Shown one piece after another: positions 54,965 to 63,470 of a stretch of DNA of 64,000 nt. This DNA is from Nocardia stercoris (GTDB lineage: Bacteria > Actinomycetota > Actinomycetes > Mycobacteriales > Mycobacteriaceae): the NCBI RefSeq assembly GCF_003696265.1, contig NZ_RFFH01000005.1, positions 310,001 through 374,000 on the forward strand, read 5' to 3'. A program made the position numbers and the translations under genes. Positions within the stretch are counted from its first letter, which is position 1. Each line of letters starts with the position of its first letter. The notes beneath the pieces are model-generated. The model did not search any database. It saw only the letters and a list, made by a program, of their open reading frames with translations, and was not told the DNA's origin.

Positions 54965-55888
54965 ATGAGCTTCACCGCTGCCTCACTGACCGCACTGCGG
55001 GTGTTCCGGGAGGTGGCCGAGCGGGGCACCTTCACCGCGGCAGCCGCGGGGCTGGGCTACACCCAGTCCGCGGTGTCGCGGCAGATCGCGGCCCTGGAAC
55101 GCGCGGCGGGGGTGCCGCTGCTGCAGCGCCGACACGACGGGGTCCGGCTGACCCCCGCCGGGCGGATCGTCGCCCGCCGCGCCGCGGTGGTCATCGACCA
55201 GATCGACGCCACGGCAAAGGAATTGGCCGGACTGCCCGACGAGCGGGCGACGGTGCGGCTGGGCTGGTTCGCCAGTGCCGGGGCCGGTCTGGTGCCGGCC
55301 GCGCTGGCCCGCCTGCGGCACACCCATCCCGGGATCACGGTGCTGGGCCGGGAGGCCGGCACGCCCGCGCTGGTCCGGGCGCTGCGCGCGGGCACCGTGG
55401 ACCTCGCGGTAGTGGCCTCGGCGCCGCCGTATCGTCCGCTCGACGCCGAGACTCCCGCGCTGCAGGTACAGGTCCTGATCGAACGCAGCCTGCGCATCGC
55501 CGTCCCCGCTGAGCATCCGCTCGCGCGCGGCGACCACATCGACGCCGCCGACCTCCGCGGCCAGTCGTGGATCGCCGGGCCCCGCGGCGACGGCGGGATG
55601 GGTACCTGGCCGGGGCTCGACGAGCGGCCCACCGTCGTGCACACCGTCGGCGACTGGCTCGCGAAACTGCACCTCGTGGCTGCGGGCTGCGGAATCACCA
55701 CTGTCCCAGCCGGTCTCGTGCCGGTCGCACCACCTGGGGTCCGGATCCTGCCCGTGCACGGTGGCCCGACCGAGCAACGCCGGACGCTGCTGGCCCGGAT
55801 GCCCGGCCCGCTACCGGAGCCGGTCGCCCGCCTGGCCGAAACCCTGCGCGCCGTCGCGGTCGAGCCCGCCGGCCGCTCGGAGGGTTGA
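54965..55888 (+). CDS. LysR-family transcriptional regulator
   Basis: A 307-residue LysR regulator with the helix-turn-helix in LTALRVFREVAERGTFTAAAAGLGYTQSAVSRQIAALERAAG and a standard effector domain (VRLGWFASAGAGLVPAAL, LAVVASAPPYRPLD). ATG 54965 has no clear Shine-Dalgarno. Likely regulates the divergent SDR gene. Confidence 0.92.
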   Translation: MSFTAASLTALRVFREVAERGTFTAAAAGLGYTQSAVSRQIAALERAAGVPLLQRRHDGVRLTPAGRIVARRAAVVIDQIDATAKELAGLPDERATVRLGWFASAGAGLVPAALARLRHTHPGITVLGREAGTPALVRALRAGTVDLAVVASAPPYRPLDAETPALQVQVLIERSLRIAVPAEHPLARGDHIDAADLRGQSWIAGPRGDGGMGTWPGLDERPTVVHTVGDWLAKLHLVAAGCGITTVPAGLVPVAPPGVRILPVHGGPTEQRRTLLARMPGPLPEPVARLAETLRAVAVEPAGRSEG

Positions 55889-55993
55889 ATTCGGCTGCCC
55901 ACCAGGGCATTTAACACACGATTCGCGGGCTTCGGTTGATCGGCAACCGTCGAGGTCGCCCGGCGGGTGCCGTTCGGCCGCAAGTGGATTCGG

Positions 55994-57760
55994 TCAGAGC
56001 GCCCGCTTCAGCCCGACGTGGCTGTTCTCGTATCCGAGCCGCGCGTAGAAGGCATGTGCCCGTTCGCGGACTCGATCCGTGGTGACTTGCGCGAGTGTCG
56101 CACCTCGGTGCCTGCCGTGGTAATGCGCCCACTCGAGCATCGCGGTTCCGATGCCGCGCGAGCGTTCCGTGGCGGCGACCCGGACTCCCTCGATCTGGAG
56201 GCGGGTGGTGCCGCCGCGGGACAGCCCCGGAATGATGGTGAGCTGCATGGTGCCGACGATCCGGTCGGCCTCGTCCCGGACCACAGCCAGATAGTGTGCC
56301 GGATCCCTGGTCACGGCGTCGTACGCCTCCTCGTAGCGGGCAATGTCGAAACCCTCTCGGGCACGGCCGATCTCGTCGTCGGAGAGCAGCGCGACCAGGG
56401 CCGGCACGTCGGCCCGGCCCGCCCGCTGGACCCGATAGGTTCGGTCTCCGAGTCGGAGCAGACCACCGACCGATGCCCGGGCCCGTGCCCGCAGCCGGGC
56501 GATCAGCGTGTCCAGCCAGGTGCCGACGTGCCGCCGTGCCTCGGGAGTGTCCGGGTACCGGCAGCGCAGGTGCAGGCCCGCCTCGTCGAGGACGAACCAG
56601 AGCATCACGCCGTCGGTCCGGATCGTCGCGCCGACGTACTGCGCCTCCAGTCCGGTCGCGTCGACGCGCACCGGCAGCCGACGCAGGTCCAGCCACGAAA
56701 TCGCGAACATCCCCGGCGCCTCGGGCATCCCGCCCCACGGGCGCAGAATGTCCGCCAAGGGCCACGACCCCATGCGGACAGCCTCTTTCACCGCGTCCGC
56801 GCTGGCACGGGGATCGGAGTCGGCTGACTCGAGCACCGAATTGGTGATGAACCAGCCCACGGAGTCGTGCCAGGTGGTGTCGTACCGGCTGTGCACCGGA
56901 AACACGGCCCGCAACGCGGTGCCGGCCAGCTCCTGGGTCACCTCGGTCATCGCCCCCACCACCAGAGCCAAGGTCGAGACGCCGTCCTCGCGGGCCTGTG
57001 CCGAGAACGCGGCGCTGTCGTCGACATCGAGGACATCGCGCACTTCCACGCGCTCCTCCTGCAATGTCGCCTCGCCCAGCGACAGCGGGAACCGTGGCAT
57101 CACATTGCCGCTGCCCGCCAGCACCTCCGCCCAACGGCGGTGCACCTCGGCGGGCGCCGGCGGACGGTCCCGCAGCGCGCGAGTGTGCTCGGCGAAGGCG
57201 GGGGCGGGCGGCAGCGACGGCGAACGGCCCTGCTGCACCGCCGCGAGGGCAGCGAGCAAGTCACGCGCGATCACCAGCATCGACCACATGTCGACGTGGG
57301 AATGGTCGGCCGCGACCACGACGGTCGGCCCCACCGCCGTCTCGAGCACACACAGCCGGTGGGACGGACGAGCGTACGGCGAACAAGCACGGTCGAGTAC
57401 AGCGCGCAGCGCGTCGTTGACGGCCTGCCCCGGGGCGATCACATGCTCGACCCAGGCACCGGCAAGGATTTCGACTTCGTGCAGCCGAGGTTCGCCGTCC
57501 TCGCCGGGCACGAAAATCGACCGCAACGTGCCGTGCCGCTCGATCACCGCCATCCAGGCGGCCGCGAGCTCGTCGAGCGGAACCGGGGCGGACAGCCTGA
57601 AGGACAACGCCATCCAGGATCCGGCCCGGTCACCGGCACCGACGTGTCGTCGCTGGTCGAAGGAGACGGGAAGCGACCGGCCCGCCCGACCCACAGTGAC
57701 GTCGTAGCCCAACAGCCGGCCGAACGGCAGGCGGAGGTGCGCGACGTTGGTCAGTCGCAT
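55994..57760 (-). CDS. Condensation-domain-like acyltransferase fused to a GNAT acetyltransferase
   Basis: A 588-residue two-domain protein. Residues about 1-430 resemble the NRPS condensation / PapA family: the active-site motif reads DHSHVDMWS, keeping His153 and Asp157 of HHxxxDG but with Asp152 replacing the first His and Met158 replacing Gly; VGWFITNS fits the later structural motif. Residues about 435-588 form a GNAT domain (YRVQRAGRADVPALVALL; acetyl-CoA loop ERSRGIGTAMLEWA; RERAHAFYARLGYENSH). No carrier protein, adenylation or thioesterase gene is nearby. I do not recognise this fusion; substrates unknown. Confidence 0.75.
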   Translation of the reverse strand: MRLTNVAHLRLPFGRLLGYDVTVGRAGRSLPVSFDQRRHVGAGDRAGSWMALSFRLSAPVPLDELAAAWMAVIERHGTLRSIFVPGEDGEPRLHEVEILAGAWVEHVIAPGQAVNDALRAVLDRACSPYARPSHRLCVLETAVGPTVVVAADHSHVDMWSMLVIARDLLAALAAVQQGRSPSLPPAPAFAEHTRALRDRPPAPAEVHRRWAEVLAGSGNVMPRFPLSLGEATLQEERVEVRDVLDVDDSAAFSAQAREDGVSTLALVVGAMTEVTQELAGTALRAVFPVHSRYDTTWHDSVGWFITNSVLESADSDPRASADAVKEAVRMGSWPLADILRPWGGMPEAPGMFAISWLDLRRLPVRVDATGLEAQYVGATIRTDGVMLWFVLDEAGLHLRCRYPDTPEARRHVGTWLDTLIARLRARARASVGGLLRLGDRTYRVQRAGRADVPALVALLSDDEIGRAREGFDIARYEEAYDAVTRDPAHYLAVVRDEADRIVGTMQLTIIPGLSRGGTTRLQIEGVRVAATERSRGIGTAMLEWAHYHGRHRGATLAQVTTDRVRERAHAFYARLGYENSHVGLKRAL

Positions 57761-57820
57761 GGCGTTATCCTAGGCTCCTTCGCGAGCGATCGCCGTCTCA
57801 CCAGCAGCCTGGAGCCACCC

Positions 57821-58603
57821 GTGCCGACCTTCCGCGTCCCCGGCGCCGACCTCGATGTGGAACTGAGCGACGAGGGTGGACACCCCGTCGTTCAACTCCA
57901 CGGCCTCACTTCCAGTCGCCACCGCGACCGTCTGATGAGCCTCGATCTCGGCCGGGGACTCAGCGGAACCCGGCTGCTGCGCTACGACGCGCGCGGCCAC
58001 GGACGCTCTACAGGCCGAAACGTCCCCGAGGACTATCGGTGGCCGGTCCTGGCCGATGATCTGCTGACGCTGCTCGACCATTGGTTCCCGGGCGAAAAGG
58101 TGCACGGTGTCGGTCCTTCGATGGGTACCGGGACACTGCTGCACGCGGCTGTCCGTGACCCCGGCCGTTTCGACGGCCTCACCCTGCTGGTGCCCGCCAC
58201 CGCCTGGCACACCCGGGCGGCGAAAGCCGACATCTACCGCAAGAATGCCCGTTTGATCGAGGAACAGGGACTCGACGCCTTTCTCAGCGCCGATCTCGCC
58301 GCACCGCGCCCGCCGGCCACGGCCGGAACGCCGGAGACCGTCCCCGACGTCTCCGAGCATCTGCTGCCGGCACTGTTCCGCGGCGCGGCAATGAGCGACC
58401 TGCCCGCCCCCGAGGCGATCGCCGCGATCGACGTGCCGACCACGATCCTGGCCTGGATCGACGACCCCGGCCACCCGGTATCGACCGCCGAGACACTGGC
58501 CGACCTGATCCCCGAAGCCACCCTGGAAGTGGCGCGCACACCCGCCGACCTGGCCCGCTGGCCCAGCATCCTCTGCGCGGACGTAGCCCGACACATGGCC
58601 TGA
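57821..58603 (+). CDS. Alpha/beta hydrolase-fold protein, possibly without catalytic His
   Basis: A 260-residue alpha/beta hydrolase: VVQLHGLTSSRHRD at the oxyanion region, LLRYDARGHGRSTG, the nucleophile-type GPSMGTG and an Asp in AWIDDPGHPVS. The last part, where GH-x-P normally carries the catalytic His, reads LEVARTPADLARWPSIL, with no His at the expected place. GTG 57821 follows TGGAG. It may have lost hydrolase activity or use another His (HPVS). It is divergent from the condensation/GNAT gene and 47 nt upstream of an LLM oxidoreductase. Confidence 0.75.
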   Translation: MPTFRVPGADLDVELSDEGGHPVVQLHGLTSSRHRDRLMSLDLGRGLSGTRLLRYDARGHGRSTGRNVPEDYRWPVLADDLLTLLDHWFPGEKVHGVGPSMGTGTLLHAAVRDPGRFDGLTLLVPATAWHTRAAKADIYRKNARLIEEQGLDAFLSADLAAPRPPATAGTPETVPDVSEHLLPALFRGAAMSDLPAPEAIAAIDVPTTILAWIDDPGHPVSTAETLADLIPEATLEVARTPADLARWPSILCADVARHMA

Positions 58604-58650
58604 ATCGAGATCGCCGGACGGGGGCCGGGCGGTTCTGAGAGGGTGACCAC

Positions 58651-59538
58651 ATGAAGATCGGTGTCGCACTTCCGCAGATGGCTCCCGGGTACGGACCGGG
58701 TACGACGGTCGACTGGGCTCGGCGAATCGATGCGGGGCCGTTCTCGAGCGTTTCGGTGGGTGAGCGGGTGACGTTTTCGAATCCGGAGATGGTTGCGACG
58801 CTGGGCGCCTGCGCGGCGGTGACCGAGCGGGTGCAGGTCTTGGCGAACCTCTTTGTGCTGCCGCAGCATCCGGTGGCGATGGTCGCCCAGCAGATCGGCA
58901 CGCTCGACCAACTCGCGAACGGCCGCCTCGAGGTAGCTGTCGGGGTCGGCGGTCGCGAGCACGACTACCGGGCTCTGGGCGCTGATTTCACCCGACGGCA
59001 CCAGCAGCTCGATGACAAGGTCGCGGAGTTGAAAAGACTTCTCGACGGCGAGCCGCCGTTCGAGGGCGCGGACCCGGTCGGGCCGGCGTGCGTGCAGCCG
59101 GGTGGACCGATCATCCTCGCCGGTGCGATGGGTCCGAAGGCGATGCGCCGGGCGGCACGGTGGGCTGACGGCATCTCCGGCTTCAGCATCGCGGGCAACG
59201 CCGACGACATCGCCCAAGCGGGCGAGCTCGCCGACCGTTGCTGGACCGAGGCCGGTCGTGCGACGACCCCGCGCAAGGTGAGTGGCTGCTTCACCGCCTT
59301 GGGCGTCACCGACGCATCAGAAGCGTTGCGCTCCTTCACCGCTCGCTACCTCGGCTTCCTCGGCCCCGAGCTGGCCGAGCTGGTCGCCGCCTCGGCACGG
59401 GCATCGAGTCCCGAGGTGCTCGCCGACATTCTCGACGGCGCGGAGCAGGCCGGGTGCGACGAGTTCATCCTGGTCCCGGCCGTCACCGACCTGAACTTCC
59501 TCGAGGTGGCGACCGAGGTGGTGGCCGCACGGTCCTGA
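58651..59538 (+). CDS. LLM-class (luciferase-like) oxidoreductase, probably F420-dependent
   Basis: A 295-residue TIM-barrel flavin/F420 oxidoreductase. KIGVALPQMAPGYGPG, SVSVGERVTFSNPEMVATLGACAAVTERVQVLANLFVLPQHPVAMVAQQIGTLDQLANGRLEVAVGVGGREHDY are the typical first half. ATG 58651 follows GAGAGGG. F420 rather than FMN is likely for a nocardioform but cannot be read from the sequence. Confidence 0.85.
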   Translation: MKIGVALPQMAPGYGPGTTVDWARRIDAGPFSSVSVGERVTFSNPEMVATLGACAAVTERVQVLANLFVLPQHPVAMVAQQIGTLDQLANGRLEVAVGVGGREHDYRALGADFTRRHQQLDDKVAELKRLLDGEPPFEGADPVGPACVQPGGPIILAGAMGPKAMRRAARWADGISGFSIAGNADDIAQAGELADRCWTEAGRATTPRKVSGCFTALGVTDASEALRSFTARYLGFLGPELAELVAASARASSPEVLADILDGAEQAGCDEFILVPAVTDLNFLEVATEVVAARS

Positions 59539-59556
59539 CGCGGGTGGCCGAGCCGC

Positions 59557-60204
59557 TCAGATTCCGCGATCGATCATGTCCAATAGTTGGGTGGTGAGGT
59601 CGTCGAGCTGGCCGGTGTCCAGGAAGCGCAAGGGCCCTTCGACGACCAGGCACGCCAGGCCGTGCACGGTGGGCCAGGCGAGAAACTCTGCGCCGGCCCG
59701 CCTTTGCGGCGCGAGCAGATGTGCGTCCACCAGGCCGTCGAGTGCTTCGCCGAGCAGTGCGATCGCCGATCGCCCGGTGGGTCCGGCGGCGGCAGGCTCG
59801 GCGACTGCGGAGACATCCTGCTGGGTCGCGAAGGCCGTGCGGAACAGCCCGGGCTCGGTCCGGGCGAAGCGCAGGTAGCCCGCGCCCACGGCACGGAAAC
59901 GCGCTCGCGCCACGGCGGCCGGATCCTCGAGGTCCGGCAGAGCGTCCTGCTCGGCGGTCATGGCGGCCGCCAGTCGCGCCAGGGCAACGCGAGCGACGGC
60001 CTGCACCAAGGCTTCTCGGTCCTTGAAGTGTGTGTAGGCCGCGTTGGGTGCAACACCCGCGCGGCGGGCCGCTTCACGTAACACGATCGCCTCGGGGCCG
60101 CCCCCTGCGCGGGCCATCGCCACTCCGGCGTCGATGAGGGCTTCCCGCAGCGCGCCGTGCCGATACGTACTGCGCTGCGCTGTTCTCGCGGGGGTGTCGC
60201 TCAT
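59557..60204 (-). CDS. TetR-family regulator with upstream operators
   Basis: A 215-residue TetR protein: the helix-turn-helix is in VLREAARRAGVAPNAAYTHFKDREALVQAVARVAL, and the C-terminal domain has the WHG-like features. Start 60204 follows AGGAGC. Upstream lies a set of TCTGGAC-N3-GTCCAGA palindromes (60239-60306); the genes beyond them are broken, so the regulator may now control only itself. Confidence 0.88.
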   Translation of the reverse strand: MSDTPARTAQRSTYRHGALREALIDAGVAMARAGGGPEAIVLREAARRAGVAPNAAYTHFKDREALVQAVARVALARLAAAMTAEQDALPDLEDPAAVARARFRAVGAGYLRFARTEPGLFRTAFATQQDVSAVAEPAAAGPTGRSAIALLGEALDGLVDAHLLAPQRRAGAEFLAWPTVHGLACLVVEGPLRFLDTGQLDDLTTQLLDMIDRGI

Positions 60205-60238
60205 GCCTGCTCCTGACCGCGGACGGATCGATGTTCCG

Positions 60239-60306
60239 GACGCCGTCCAGATCATATCTGGACGGCGTCCAGAAGTCGTGTATTGTCCTTCTGGACAGCG
60301 TCCAGA
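60239..60306. promoter_or_regulatory. Operator array of the TetR gene
   Basis: GACGCCGTCCAGAT and ATCTGGACGGCGTC form perfect 14-bp arms (60239-60269). Overlapping it is TCTGGACGGCGTCCAGA (60257-60273); a second palindrome TCTGGACAGCGTCCAGA lies at 60290-60306, 33 bp further. Confidence 0.78.
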
Positions 60307-60307
60307 T

Positions 60308-60415
60308 TCAAGAACTCACACACGTCCATCCGGAGTTGCGGTAGCCAGGTTCCCCTCCGGGAGCCTCCACGACGCCGTCGAGGGAGATGAAAGCCGTGCT
60401 GATCAGGGTGCGCAT
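60308..60415 (-). pseudogene. Truncated dihydrofolate-reductase/RibD-like gene
   Basis: From ATG 60415 the minus strand reads RTLISTAFISLDGVVEAPGG and EPGYRNSGWT, the characteristic N-terminus of YwjB/RibD-C-like dihydrofolate reductase-family proteins. The frame then ends (CVSS stop) after 35 codons, whereas such proteins are about 190 residues. Only the N-terminal piece is left. Confidence 0.6.
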
Positions 60416-60447
60416 GTGAATCTCCGCGCGAATTCCCCAGTGCCGCT

Positions 60448-60885
60448 GTGACACTGTGCGGTATCGACCTCGTCGGGTATTTCGCGGCTGAGGCATCTAC
60501 CTCACGATTACGTCTGATCACCGCTGCGGCCCGGAACTGGTGGCCGGATCGCCCCGCGAATCTGGTGACCTGTGTCCACGGCCTGCATTACGTCGGAGAC
60601 AAACTCGCTCTGCTCGCGGCAATGCTCCGATGGCTGACTCCCGGCGGCAAGTTCGTTGCCAACTTCGACCCCCATTCGATCCGCCACGCCGACGGATCAT
60701 CGGCCGCCCGTAGGGTTCTCGCCCGACTGCGCGCCGCCGGGCTGACCTACGACGCCCGTCGACACCTCCTCACCGCACACGGCCCGACAACGATCGAGTT
60801 CCGCGCCGAGTATCTCGGAGCGGACAACCGATCTGGACCCGGATACACCGGCCAGCCCGCCGTGACGTCCTACTACAACTGGTAA
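60448..60885 (+). pseudogene. 5'-truncated methyltransferase gene
   Basis: The open frame (145 codons from GTG 60448) contains NLVTCVHGLHYVGDKLALLA and MLRWLTPGGKFVANFD, the middle and end of a class I SAM methyltransferase domain, but motif I is absent and the first 20-30 codons look unrelated. It is most likely the 3' part of a gene whose 5' half was lost when the region rearranged. A functional short protein cannot be excluded. Confidence 0.55.
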
Positions 60886-61241
60886 TCGGCCAAGACGTTC
60901 CCGACAACGGTCGGATTGTCGTCATCTCCAGCGGTGCCGCCGTGGTGCCGCGCGCCACCGCAGGCATCTACGGAGCAACCGAGGCCGCCTGCGATCAGCT
61001 CGTGCGCGTGGCGGCCACCGAACTCGCAACACGCCGAATCACCGTCAACAGCGTCCGGCCCGGCCCCACCCGAACCGAAAAGGTGTCTGCCACTCTATGA
61101 CCCGAGCAGGCTGCGGCTGTCATCGCCGGGATCCCGCTCGGCGAGCCCGCCGACATCGCCGACGTGGTCGCCTTCCTCGCCTCCGACGCAGGCCGCTGGA
61201 TCACCAGGCAGGCCATCCACGCCGGTGGCGGTATGTTCTGA
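60882..61241 (+). pseudogene. 3' fragment of an SDR gene with an internal stop
   Basis: In one frame the sequence reads GRIVVISSGAAVVPRATAGI, YGATEAACDQLVRVAATELA and ITVNSVRPGPTRTEKV (SDR active-site and C-terminal parts), then meets TGA at 61098-61100. The same frame resumes with IPLGEPADIADVVAFLASDA and ends IHAGGGMF at 61241, the usual SDR C-terminus. The N-terminal cofactor-binding half is missing and the Lys of YxxxK is replaced by Ala/Glu. It is a double-broken pseudogene. Confidence 0.75.
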
Positions 61242-61401
61242 CTTCTCCCGTTGACCGGGGAGGCTGAACCACCATGTGATGCGGGTGATTTCGAGCAATG
61301 TTTCCGTCCGCTCATCGACACCGCGCGACCGCCCTCTCGGGGGCCGCTCGAGCCCCGGTGCCATGTCGGTGGCGCCCGGGGCGCGGTTGCGGAAGGGTGA
61401 A

Positions 61402-62148
61402 TCAGCCGAGGTCCGGGTGGCCGACCCACTCGACGATCGTCCAGCCCTTCTGCGGGCTGCCCTGGAGGGTGACGTGGCCGCCGTTGCGCATCGGATCGGT
61501 GCCGAGCTTGCTCTTGTCGGCGTTGCCGGCGTTCAGCATGGACCAGAACATGATGGTGCCACCGTGCGAGAAGATCACCGGGTGGGTGCAGCCGCGGCGC
61601 TGCACATCGAGCAGTGCTTGATCGACGCGGCCGTCGAATTCGTTGCCGTCGATGGAGCCCGGAATCCGTGCGTTCAGGTCGCCGGAGAGCCACTTGATCG
61701 GCGCCTGCAGGTACCCGGACATCGCCGCGGCCTCCGGGGTGCCCTCGTACTGGCCCGCCTCGATCTCCCGGAAACCGGGCTGGATGTCGAGGCTCAGGTG
61801 GTGCTCGGCGACCGTCGGTGCCGCAGTCTGCTGGGTACGCACCATGTTCGAGGCGAAGGCACAGTCGTAGTTCTTGTCGGCCAGCTGAACGGCCAGGTTG
61901 TCGGCCTGTGTCCGGCCGAGTGGGGACAGGTCCGGTCCGGGAACCGTGGTGTCGATCAGGCCGGAGACGTTACCTAGGGACTCGGCATGGCGGACCAGAG
62001 TGATGACCATATCGTCGGTGCTGCTGCCGAAGCTGCCCCCGGAACTTCCGAAGCCGAGATCGGCGGACGCGACACCGGTGGTCGCCGTTGTGGCCGCGAC
62101 CGCGGTCGCCACCACCGCAACGGACAGTCGAAGAGATCGGATACGCAT
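61402..62148 (-). CDS. Secreted histidine phosphatase family protein
   Basis: A 248-residue predicted exported phosphatase. The N-terminal signal peptide (RIRSLRLSVAVVATAVAATT, cleavage near VASA-D at about residue 29) leads into a phosphoglycerate-mutase-like domain with the phospho-acceptor His in ITLVRHAESLGN, SPLGRTQADNLA, the acidic FREIEAGQYEG and the second His in VIFSHGGTIMFW. Start 62148; ATG 62166 would add six residues. Substrate unknown. Confidence 0.85.
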   Translation of the reverse strand: MRIRSLRLSVAVVATAVAATTATTGVASADLGFGSSGGSFGSSTDDMVITLVRHAESLGNVSGLIDTTVPGPDLSPLGRTQADNLAVQLADKNYDCAFASNMVRTQQTAAPTVAEHHLSLDIQPGFREIEAGQYEGTPEAAAMSGYLQAPIKWLSGDLNARIPGSIDGNEFDGRVDQALLDVQRRGCTHPVIFSHGGTIMFWSMLNAGNADKSKLGTDPMRNGGHVTLQGSPQKGWTIVEWVGHPDLG

Positions 62149-62275
62149 GGTGGGAACGCCTTTCATCGCGGGAAGCCACCCCGGGTATGCCGAAGAACCG
62201 AAATCGGGGTGACGCATCACACAGAAGCAGCTATGTGCCCGAATCGACCATGGGGGTGTTCCACCCATCGGGATA

Positions 62276-62584
62276 TTGATCATCGCGACGACCTCCGTGC
62301 AGGCCACCACGGCGACGGCCGCCGCCGTCACGGTGCCCGAGGTGCGCGGGGAACGCCCGGTGAAGGCACAGCAGATCCTGGAGGCAGCCGGCCTGAAGGG
62401 CGAATTCAAGAGCGCCAACCCGGGCGCCGTCGCGGGCAGTATCCCCAACCGCGGACCGGGCGGCGGCGAATGCGTCGTCGCGACCACGGATCCGGCGGTC
62501 GGTGCCAAGGTGGCGCCGGGCACCGTCGTCACCATGACCAGCTCGGAGCCCGGCAGCATGGCCCATCCCGGTCATCCCTGCTGA
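62276..62584 (+). CDS. PASTA-like domain secreted protein, start uncertain
   Basis: About 102 residues. After a hydrophobic/Ala-Thr-rich start (IATTSVQATTATAAA) that could be the end of a signal peptide comes VTVPEVRGERPVKAQQILEA and AGLKGEF, which fits a PASTA domain, then two Cys (ECVVATTD and the terminal HPC). The only start in frame is TTG 62276, without a ribosome binding site; the true 5' end may be damaged. A strong hairpin follows at 62668. Confidence 0.5.
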   Translation: MIIATTSVQATTATAAAVTVPEVRGERPVKAQQILEAAGLKGEFKSANPGAVAGSIPNRGPGGGECVVATTDPAVGAKVAPGTVVTMTSSEPGSMAHPGHPC

Positions 62585-62667
62585 CCGACCGGCGGCTGCG
62601 GCAGTCTCAGCAGCGTCGGACCGCTGACGTACTTGTCGATCGGGCGCGCGGGACAGGCGCGAAATGT

Positions 62668-62701
62668 CGGATCCGGTCCGCTGCACTGCGGACCGGATCC
62701 G
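62668..62701. terminator. Hairpin downstream of the PASTA-like gene
   Basis: CGGATCCGGTCCGC and GCGGACCGGATCCG pair perfectly over 14 bp around a 6-nt loop. Confidence 0.7.
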
Positions 62702-63092
62702 TCGGCGGAGCCGGTTGCCCGGCGCGCCGAGCTGATCACCATGTTCCGGGCGAACGTCGATCCCATGCTCGGCGCCGGCGACTTGGGGTTTCGGCGGTAA
62801 TCGCCGAAAACAACGGATATGGCGTAAGTCCCGGGTCGGGACGGGTGCCGCGTTGAGTTCAGCTCGCTACTGGACCGTCTGGCCGCCCGAGCACATGGGC
62901 CTGGAGGCGGTTGCGCAGGTGGATTTCGCTCGGCGTCCGGGTTGAGGGCTGGCCACAGGCCCGCCCTCAACACTTCGAGGCAGAACCTAGGAGCCCTGCC
63001 TCATCATTGGCCCAATGATGTCGTTCCAGCCTGGCGTCCTCCGATCCCCCGTGATGGCGGCGGTATTGACAGCCCGCCGCTGCTGGCGCATC
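62702..63092. other. Intergenic region without recognised gene
   Basis: Open frames on both strands are Arg/Pro/Ala-rich and lack ribosome binding sites or known motifs. I see nothing else here apart from the ArsR operator that follows. Confidence 0.5.
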
Positions 63093-63112
63093 ATTTAACT
63101 ACATAGTTAAAT
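63093..63112. promoter_or_regulatory. ArsR-type operator
   Basis: ATTTAACTA and TAGTTAAAT form perfect 9-bp arms with a 2-nt centre, 22 nt before the ArsR-family gene. Its AT content is striking in this genome and typical of ArsR-family sites. Confidence 0.75.
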
Positions 63113-63134
63113 AACCGAATGGTGTAATAAGCTC

Positions 63135-63470
63135 ATGTCCGAGGATCAGCTCGACTCCGTCTTCGCCGCCTTGTCCGATGCGACCCGGCGGGCGATACTC
63201 GCCCGGCTCGCGGAAGGCGAGGCGACAGTCGGCGAGTTGGCCGAACCGTTCGCCATGAGCCTGCCCGCTGTCTCGAAACACCTGAAGGTGCTCGAGCGCG
63301 CCGGGCTGATCACCCGCAGCCGCGACGCGCAGTGGCGTCGTTGCCGACTCGAGCCCGCTCCGCTGGCAGCGGCGACCGACTGGCTGGAGCGCTACCGAAT
63401 CTTCTGGGGCGATCGCCTCGATCGCCTCGACGAACACCTGCAACGCATTCGACACAAGGAGCTACCGTGA
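63135..63470 (+). CDS. ArsR-family transcriptional repressor
   Basis: A 111-residue winged-helix regulator: VFAALSDATRRAILARLAEGEATVGELAEPFAMSLPAVSKHLKVLERAGLI is the standard DNA-binding part. It has no Cys, so metal sensing of the ArsR/SmtB kind is unlikely; it resembles the group often paired with SRPBCC or other small enzymes. The stop overlaps the GTG of the PPOX gene, and a palindrome upstream is the likely autoregulatory operator. Confidence 0.9.
   Translation: MSEDQLDSVFAALSDATRRAILARLAEGEATVGELAEPFAMSLPAVSKHLKVLERAGLITRSRDAQWRRCRLEPAPLAAATDWLERYRIFWGDRLDRLDEHLQRIRHKELP

Noticed and set aside
62572..62973. 133-codon minus-strand frame after the PASTA-like gene
   Set aside because: It runs through a perfect 14-bp hairpin, is Pro/Arg/Ser-rich and has no ribosome binding site or motif.
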